NCBI GenBank assembly: GCA_902493585.1 | Contig: CABUPZ010000090.1 | Location: 1-9,474, forward strand | Source: an uncultured Fusicatenibacter sp. | GTDB taxonomy: Bacteria > Bacillota > Clostridia > Lachnospirales > Lachnospiraceae | Length of the DNA: 9,474 bases | Direction of reading: 5' to 3' | Part shown: positions 4,985-9,474 of the stretch, piece by piece | How the letters are laid out: the number at the start of each line of letters is the position of its first letter | How positions within the stretch are numbered: position 1 is the stretch's first letter | Translations under genes and position numbers: made by a program | Notes under the pieces: generated by a model | Databases searched by the model: none | What the model was told of the DNA's origin: nothing | What the model saw: only the letters and a program-made list of their open reading frames with translations

Positions 4985-7312
4985 TCACTCTTCTTCCTTC
5001 AGAAGCGCCCGGTCAAGGACTTCCTTCATGCAGTTCACGAAACAGATGGTAAGCCCGTCCGTGATCTCATGATCCATCTCATCCACATCCGGCCGGTTTT
5101 TCTCCGGCACCAGAACCGTCGTGATCCCCGCCTTTTTCGCAGCCAACAGTTTTTCTTTCAGGCCGCCGATGGGCAGTACACGGCCGCGCAGGGTGATCTC
5201 TCCGGTCATTGCCAGATCCGCCCGCACCGGCACATTGAGGATCGCCGAGATCATCGCAGTCGCCATCGTAATGCCCGCAGACGGACCGTCTTTCGGAACG
5301 GCGCCCTCCGGAATATGGATATGTATGTCGTGTTTCTCAAAAAAGTTCTCTTTGATCTGATATTCTCCGGCGACGGAACGGATATAACTGATTCCCGCCT
5401 GGGCGGATTCTTTCATCACATCTCCAAGCTGACCGGTCAGCATAAAATCTCCCGTTCCCGGCATCACATTGACTTCAATCTGAAGGGTATCTCCTCCGAC
5501 AGAAGTCCATGCCAGGCCGCGGACGATTCCAACCTCCGGCTTATCATTTTTCTTCACATAATCAAAGCGGCGGCGGTCCAGAAATTCTTCCAGATTTTCC
5601 TTTGTCACTTCCACATGGTCCTGCTTCTCCTCCAGAAGCTTCCGTGCCGTCCTGCGGCAGATCCGTCCGATCTGGCGCTCCAGGGAACGGACGCCGGCTT
5701 CCTTGGTGTATCCGCTGATGATCTCTTCCAGAGCTTCGTCGGTGATCGTCAGCTGCGATTCTTTGATTCCGTTGTTTTTCATCTGTTTCGGTATCAGATG
5801 TTCCCGGCCGATGTGCTGTTTTTCATTCTCCGTATAGCTGGTGATTTCGATCAGTTCCATACGATCCAGCAATGGCCGCGGGATTGTCTGTACGTCATTG
5901 GCGGTGGCAATAAACAGCACTTCCGACAGATCCACCGGAATCTCCACATAGTGGTCGGTAAATTTGTTGTTCTGCTCGGAATCCAGAACCTCCAGGAGCG
6001 CAGACGCGGTATCCCCCTTGTAATCGGAGCTTACCTTGTCGATCTCATCCAGGAGCATCAGAGGGTTTTTTACTCCCGCCTGGTGCAGACTCTGAACGAT
6101 CCGTCCCGGCATCGCTCCCACATAGGTTCTTCTATGGCCGCGGATCTCCGCTTCATCCCGCACGCCTCCCAGGGAAATGCGGACATATTTTTTGTTCAGG
6201 GCTTTCGCCACGGAACGGGCGATAGATGTTTTTCCGGTTCCCGGAGGTCCGACCAGACACAGGATCGGGCTGTCGCCTTTTTTCGTCAGCGTACGGACCG
6301 CCAGATATTCCAGGATCCTTTCTTTTACTTTCGTCAGACCGTAATGATCTGCCTCCAGGATCTCCCGTGCTTTCGCAAGATTCTGATTATCCCTTGAAGT
6401 CTTATCCCACGGAAGACCAAGCAGTGTCTCGATATATCCCCGGATCACCGCTCCTTCCGACGGGTTGCCGCCCACATTTTCAAAGCGGCGGATTTCCTCA
6501 TTGATCTTTTCCTTTACTTCTTTGGATGCCTTCAGTGCAGCAGCCGCTTTCTTGTAACCCTCGATCTCCGACTGGACATTGTCCTCTCCCAGCTCTTCCC
6601 GGATCAGTCGGAGCTGTTCTCTTAAAATATATTCCTTCTGGTTCTTGTCGATCCGCTCTTTGATCCTGCTCTGCAGTTCCAGGCGAATCTCCATGATCTC
6701 CACTTCATTGGCAAGGATCGTGCACAGCAGTTCGTACCGCTCGTTGAGCGCCACTGCCTCCAGCAGCTTCTGCCGCTGTTCATAATCGATGGGAAGGTTG
6801 ATGGCAATCTGGTCCACCAGACGCTCCAGGCTCTCATTCTCCATGATCTGTACGGCAAGCTCCTGGCTGATCTTCTGTCCGGAACGGCAGTAAAGCGTAA
6901 AGAGTTCCTTCAGATTCCGGCTCATAGCCTCCTGCTCATTCTCTGTCAGCGGCTTTTCCTCCAAATGATCAAATCCTTCGATCTCAGCCTCCAGCCATTC
7001 GTCGTTCGGTTCAAAGCCCAGCAGTTCTGCACGTTTTTCCCCTTCCACAAGGATGCGGAGCACGCCTTTCGGAAGCTTCACCACCTGTTTGACCGTGGCA
7101 ACAGTTCCTATCTTATACACGTCAAGCAGACCCGGTACTTCCGTATCCGGGTCTTTCTGAGTCACAAGAAATACTTTCTGGTCATGCAGCATAGCCTCTT
7201 CCACAGCTTTTATCGAACGACTCCTGCTGATATCAAAGTGTACGATCATATCTGGCAGAATCGTGGTCCCGCGAAGGGCGATCGCCGGCAGAATTCTGAT
7301 CAATTCACTCAT
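4985..7312 (-). CDS. lon: ATP-dependent protease LonA
   Basis: Lon is a cytosolic hexameric AAA+ serine protease that degrades misfolded and regulatory proteins. The 775-residue product is full length. It has an N-terminal substrate-binding domain (about 1-200, starting near RILPAIALRGTTILPDMIVHF), a helical linker (200-300), an AAA+ domain with Walker A GPPGTGKT (355-362), Walker B LMLLDEID (418-425), sensor 1 Asn 472 and the sensor 2 region GVRSLERQIG (540-549), then a protease domain with the catalytic dyad Ser 678 (PKDGPSAG) and Lys 721 (GGLKEKL). This is the LonA type. The ATG at 7312 has AGGAGG 6 bases upstream. It lies 78 bases after clpX; a strong hairpin fills that gap. I saw no convincing promoter or CIRCE/CtsR-like operator there. 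Confidence 0.98.
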   Translation of the reverse strand: MSELIRILPAIALRGTTILPDMIVHFDISRSRSIKAVEEAMLHDQKVFLVTQKDPDTEVPGLLDVYKIGTVATVKQVVKLPKGVLRILVEGEKRAELLGFEPNDEWLEAEIEGFDHLEEKPLTENEQEAMSRNLKELFTLYCRSGQKISQELAVQIMENESLERLVDQIAINLPIDYEQRQKLLEAVALNERYELLCTILANEVEIMEIRLELQSRIKERIDKNQKEYILREQLRLIREELGEDNVQSEIEGYKKAAAALKASKEVKEKINEEIRRFENVGGNPSEGAVIRGYIETLLGLPWDKTSRDNQNLAKAREILEADHYGLTKVKERILEYLAVRTLTKKGDSPILCLVGPPGTGKTSIARSVAKALNKKYVRISLGGVRDEAEIRGHRRTYVGAMPGRIVQSLHQAGVKNPLMLLDEIDKVSSDYKGDTASALLEVLDSEQNNKFTDHYVEIPVDLSEVLFIATANDVQTIPRPLLDRMELIEITSYTENEKQHIGREHLIPKQMKNNGIKESQLTITDEALEEIISGYTKEAGVRSLERQIGRICRRTARKLLEEKQDHVEVTKENLEEFLDRRRFDYVKKNDKPEVGIVRGLAWTSVGGDTLQIEVNVMPGTGDFMLTGQLGDVMKESAQAGISYIRSVAGEYQIKENFFEKHDIHIHIPEGAVPKDGPSAGITMATAMISAILNVPVRADLAMTGEITLRGRVLPIGGLKEKLLAAKKAGITTVLVPEKNRPDVDEMDHEITDGLTICFVNCMKEVLDRALLKEEE

Positions 7313-7335
7313 GTTTTTCCTCCTGATGTATGTGT

Positions 7336-7365
7336 GATAACCGTTCAGCCAGCCGAACGGTTATC
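7336..7365. repeat. Palindromic intergenic repeat, copy 2 (clpX-lon gap)
   Basis: GATAACCGTTC (7336-7346) and GAACGGTTATC (7355-7365) form a perfect 11-bp stem with an 8-base loop. The left part continues into AG, so it shares AACCGTTCAGC with copy 1 (4953-4963). In the transcript the hairpin ends about 12 bases before the lon AGGAGG site and has no U run. It could mark an RNA cleavage or stability point between clpX and lon, or a binding site; the function is not known. Confidence 0.72.
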
Positions 7366-7390
7366 GTATTTGTACTTCTCTTTCTCCTGT

Positions 7391-8689
7391 TCAGGCAGTT
7401 TCAGGCCTTCCTCCTGTGCGGCGTTTCGTGGAACGTCTCGGCAGAGGCGCAGGCTCTCCGTGTACCAGCACCGGCTGCGCTTTTTTCTCCACAGCTTCTC
7501 TGGTAATGCGGCATTCCTGAATCGTATTGTCCGACGGCGCGTCAAACATGACATCCATCATCGTGGATTCCATGATCGCACGCAGGCCGCGGGCGCCGGT
7601 CTTTCTCTCCAGAGATTTTTCGGCAATCGCCTTCAGGGCCTCGTCATCAAACTCCAGTTTCACACCGTCCAGCTCGAACAGCTTCTGATACTGCTTCACC
7701 AGAGAATTTTTCGGCTCTTTCAGAATCTGGATCAGAGATTCCTCATCCAGCGCATTCAGGGTCACAACCACCGGAACACGTCCGATAAACTCAGGAATCA
7801 TACCGAACTTCACAAAATCCTGCGGCATTACGTCCTTGAGCAGTTTCCCTACATTCTTTTCATTTTTCTCACGGATCTGAGCATTGAATCCGATGGACTT
7901 TGCATCCTGGCGTGCCTCGATGATCTTCTCCAGACCTTCAAACGCTCCGCCGCAGATAAACAGGATATTGGTGGTATCAATCTGCAGGAACTCCTGATGC
8001 GGATGTTTTCTTCCTCCCTGAGGCGGAACGGATGCAACAGTTCCTTCCAGGATCTTCAGAAGCGCCTGCTGTACGCCTTCTCCCGACACATCACGGGTGA
8101 TGGACGCGTTTTCTGATTTTCTTGTGATCTTATCGATCTCATCTATATAGATAATTCCGTGCTGTGCACGTTCCATATCGTAATCTGCTGCCTGGATCAG
8201 TTTCAGCAGAATATTTTCCACATCTTCACCGACATAACCGGCTTCTGTCAGCGCCGTTGCGTCTGCAATGGCAAACGGTACGTTCAAAAGCCTTGCCAGG
8301 GTCTGCGCAAGCATCGTCTTGCCGCAGCCGGTCGGCCCCAGCATCAGAATATTGCTCTTCTGCAGCTCCACATCGGAGGTTTCTCCGGAGAGCACACGTT
8401 TATAATGATTGTAAACAGCCACGGAAAGCGCTTTTTTCGCCTCATCCTGGCCGATAACGTATTCATCCAAAAATGCCTTGATTTCTTTTGGCTTCATCAG
8501 ATTGATCTCATCGGAATCCACCTGTGCGTATTCTTCTTCCATCTCCTCCTGGATGATCTCAGAGCAGATTTCCACACATTCGTCGCAGATATACGCTCCA
8601 TCCGGACCCGCGATCAGTTTATGCACCTGATCTTCTGTCTTACCGCAAAAGGAACAACGGATTCTCATATCATTCCCTTTTATTGCCAT
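7391..8689 (-). CDS. clpX: ATP-dependent Clp protease ATP-binding subunit ClpX
   Basis: ClpX is the AAA+ unfoldase that feeds substrates to ClpP. From the ATG at 8689 it has 432 residues: a zinc-binding domain with Cys 12, 15, 35 and 38 (CSFC and CDEC), Walker A GPTGCGKT (118-125), the pore loop GYVG (151-154), Walker B IIYIDEID (179-186), the RKH pore loop (227-229), the ClpP-docking loop IGF (266-268) and the sensor 2 region GARGLR (366-370 area). The C-terminus ends in a basic tail. The frame is open up to 8761, but the first 24 codons there are not ClpX-like and overlap a hairpin. I prefer 8689 (MAIKGND, with AAAGGAAG upstream); 8668 (MRIRCSF, with AAAAGGG upstream) is the alternative. 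The gene follows clpP, its protease partner. Confidence 0.97.
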   Translation of the reverse strand: MAIKGNDMRIRCSFCGKTEDQVHKLIAGPDGAYICDECVEICSEIIQEEMEEEYAQVDSDEINLMKPKEIKAFLDEYVIGQDEAKKALSVAVYNHYKRVLSGETSDVELQKSNILMLGPTGCGKTMLAQTLARLLNVPFAIADATALTEAGYVGEDVENILLKLIQAADYDMERAQHGIIYIDEIDKITRKSENASITRDVSGEGVQQALLKILEGTVASVPPQGGRKHPHQEFLQIDTTNILFICGGAFEGLEKIIEARQDAKSIGFNAQIREKNEKNVGKLLKDVMPQDFVKFGMIPEFIGRVPVVVTLNALDEESLIQILKEPKNSLVKQYQKLFELDGVKLEFDDEALKAIAEKSLERKTGARGLRAIMESTMMDVMFDAPSDNTIQECRITREAVEKKAQPVLVHGEPAPLPRRSTKRRTGGRPETA

Positions 8690-8727
8690 TTCTTTACTTC
8701 CTTTCCAATGAGATTTTCCTTTTTGGC

Positions 8728-8777
8728 AAAAAGGTGCCACAAAAGCCTTTGGAACACACACTTTCGGGACACCTTTT
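8728..8777 (-). other. Attenuator-like stem in the clpP-clpX gap
   Basis: In the transcript AAAAGGUGUC (8777-8768) can pair with GGCACCUUUU (8738-8729), one pair being a U-G wobble, around a 29-base loop that has some weaker pairing of its own. The 3' side ends in five Us. It lies between the clpP stop and the likely clpX ribosome binding site, so it could lower clpX expression relative to clpP as a partial terminator or act as an mRNA stability structure. The long loop and the Us being in the stem make a full terminator unlikely. Confidence 0.4.
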
Positions 8778-8800
8778 CTTATCGTTTACCGATTTATCAT

Positions 8801-9382
8801 TTATCGTTTCTCAATTACATGGTCAATCAGGCCGTACTCTACCGCTTCCTGCGCTGACATATAGTTGTCACGCTCCGTATCGATCTCGACGCGCTCCAGA
8901 GGCTGTCCTGTATTGGCGGACAGGATCTCGTTGAGCTTTTTCTTGGTCTTCAGGATATGGTCGGCAACGATCTTGATCTCGGTTGCCTGTCCCTGTGCGC
9001 CGCCGGACGGCTGATGGATCATGATTTCAGCGTTCGGAAGTGCAAGGCGTTTGCCTTTTGTACCTCCGGCCAGTAAGAAGGCACCCATGCTTGCCGCCAT
9101 TCCCATACAGATTGTGGAAACGTCACATTTGATATACTGCATCGTATCGTAAATCGCCATACCTGCAGTAACAGAACCACCCGGACTGTTGATATACAGA
9201 TGGATATCTTTTCCCGGATCCTCTGATTCCAGAAACAGAAGCTGTGCCACGATCAGGTTGGCAGACACATCATTGACTTCTTCCCCGAGGAAAATGATAC
9301 GGTCTTTCAGCAGCCTGGAATAAATGTCATAACTTCTCTCCCCTCTGCTGGTCTGTTCAATGACATAAGGTACTAAACTCAT
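8801..9382 (-). CDS. clpP: ATP-dependent Clp protease proteolytic subunit ClpP
   Basis: ClpP forms the barrel-shaped tetradecameric serine peptidase that works with ClpX or ClpC. The 193-residue product has the usual length and the complete catalytic triad: Ser 98 in GMAASMG, His 123 in MIHQPSGG and Asp 172 in TERDNYM. The N-terminus MSLVPYVIEQTSRGERSYDIYSRLL is typical of Firmicute ClpP, and the SPGGSV oxyanion-region motif is at 66-71. The ATG at 9382 has AGGAGG 7 bases upstream. The clpX gene follows after about 111 bases. In many Clostridia the gene before clpP is tig (trigger factor), but that would be beyond the right edge. No CtsR-type tandem repeat is visible in the 92 bases upstream. 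Confidence 0.98.
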   Translation of the reverse strand: MSLVPYVIEQTSRGERSYDIYSRLLKDRIIFLGEEVNDVSANLIVAQLLFLESEDPGKDIHLYINSPGGSVTAGMAIYDTMQYIKCDVSTICMGMAASMGAFLLAGGTKGKRLALPNAEIMIHQPSGGAQGQATEIKIVADHILKTKKKLNEILSANTGQPLERVEIDTERDNYMSAQEAVEYGLIDHVIEKR

Positions 9383-9407
9383 TTCAGGGCCTCCTATCTA
9401 TGGTTGC

Positions 9408-9431
9408 GGTCTGCGCGGAAACGCGCAGACC
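9408..9431 (-). other. GC-rich hairpin in the clpP leader
   Basis: GGTCTGCGCG and CGCGCAGACC form a perfect 10-bp stem with a 4-base loop (UUUC in the transcript), about 13 bases upstream of the clpP AGGAGG site. No U run follows, so it does not look like an intrinsic terminator of an upstream gene. It is more likely a 5' mRNA structure that stabilises the clpP message, or the core of a pause or termination site of another type. Confidence 0.6.
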
Positions 9432-9434
9432 TTT

Positions 9435-9446
9435 GTGAACGGTTAC
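9435..9446. repeat. Half copy of the intergenic palindromic repeat upstream of clpP
   Basis: GTGAACGGTTAC matches the right arm of the palindromes in the lon-engB and clpX-lon gaps (CTGAACGCTTAC and GAACGGTTATC). No partner arm is seen within the window. The remaining sequence to the right edge (9447-9474) is AT-rich and noncoding as far as I can tell, with no clear promoter. Confidence 0.5.
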
Positions 9447-9474
9447 AAAATATTTCAGAGATTTACAGATTGAT

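Noticed and set aside
5069..6397. A 442-codon open frame on the plus strand opposite lon
   Set aside because: It is the complement of the lon coding sequence, has no ribosome binding site or recognisable domain, and has a composition rich in His, Arg and Phe typical of antisense shadow frames. The lon frame has intact catalytic motifs throughout.
7336..7365. Intrinsic terminator between clpX and lon
   Set aside because: The stem is strong, but neither strand has a U run after it, so it does not fit a Rho-independent terminator.
6965..8116. A 383-codon plus-strand frame spanning lon and clpX
   Set aside because: It crosses the boundary and gap of two well-supported minus-strand genes and shows no protein family features.
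8690..8761. N-terminal extension of clpX up to 8761
   Set aside because: The 24 extra residues are unlike ClpX, they overlap a stem-loop in the gap, and better-placed start codons with purine-rich sites exist at 8689 and 8668.
9383..9474. CtsR or HrcA (CIRCE) operator upstream of clpP
   Set aside because: I looked for tandem GGTCAAA-type heptads and for the TTAGCACTC inverted repeat and saw neither, although only 92 bases upstream are available.

Overview
The window looks like a piece of core chromosome from a Gram-positive Firmicute (class Clostridia). A Lachnospiraceae-type gut anaerobe is my best guess, from the protein style, the strong AGGAGG ribosome binding sites, the moderate GC by eye and the gene order. 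Everything supported as coding lies on the minus strand, so transcription runs from high to low coordinates. I see no mobile element, CRISPR array, rRNA or tRNA, and no gap between genes longer than about 230 bases.

In transcription order there are three blocks. (1) Protein quality control: clpP (9382-8801), clpX (about 8689-7391), lon (7312-4985), followed by the ribosome-assembly GTPase gene engB/ysxC (4901-4287). (2) A complete shared ECF-transporter energising module: ecfA1 (4282-3437), ecfA2 (3446-2589) and ecfT (2582-1782), followed by the tRNA pseudouridine synthase gene truA (1741-992). ecfA1 starts 4 bases after the engB stop, so blocks 1 and 2 are joined and probably co-transcribed at least in part. 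A perfect 16-bp hairpin at the truA stop closes this unit. (3) A separate ribosomal-protein unit: a consensus sigma-A promoter, an L13-type leader RNA hairpin, rplM (760-332) and the start of rpsI (from a TTG codon at 314, running off the left edge).

As a whole, ClpP with ClpX (whose IGF docking loop is intact) and Lon form two cytosolic ATP-dependent proteases. EngB helps 50S maturation. EcfA1/A2/T would power vitamin and metal uptake together with substrate-binding S components encoded elsewhere. TruA modifies tRNA, and L13 and S9 are ribosomal proteins. The ecf-truA-rplM-rpsI order is a well-known Firmicute arrangement, but here it follows lon-engB instead of the rplQ end of the alpha operon.

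The least explained signal is in the gaps. A palindromic motif built on GTAACCGTTCAG / CTGAACGGTTAC occurs as a complete hairpin between lon and engB and again between clpX and lon, and as a half copy upstream of clpP. I found no evidence of a new multigene system. The proteins are all recognisable housekeeping families with intact key residues.
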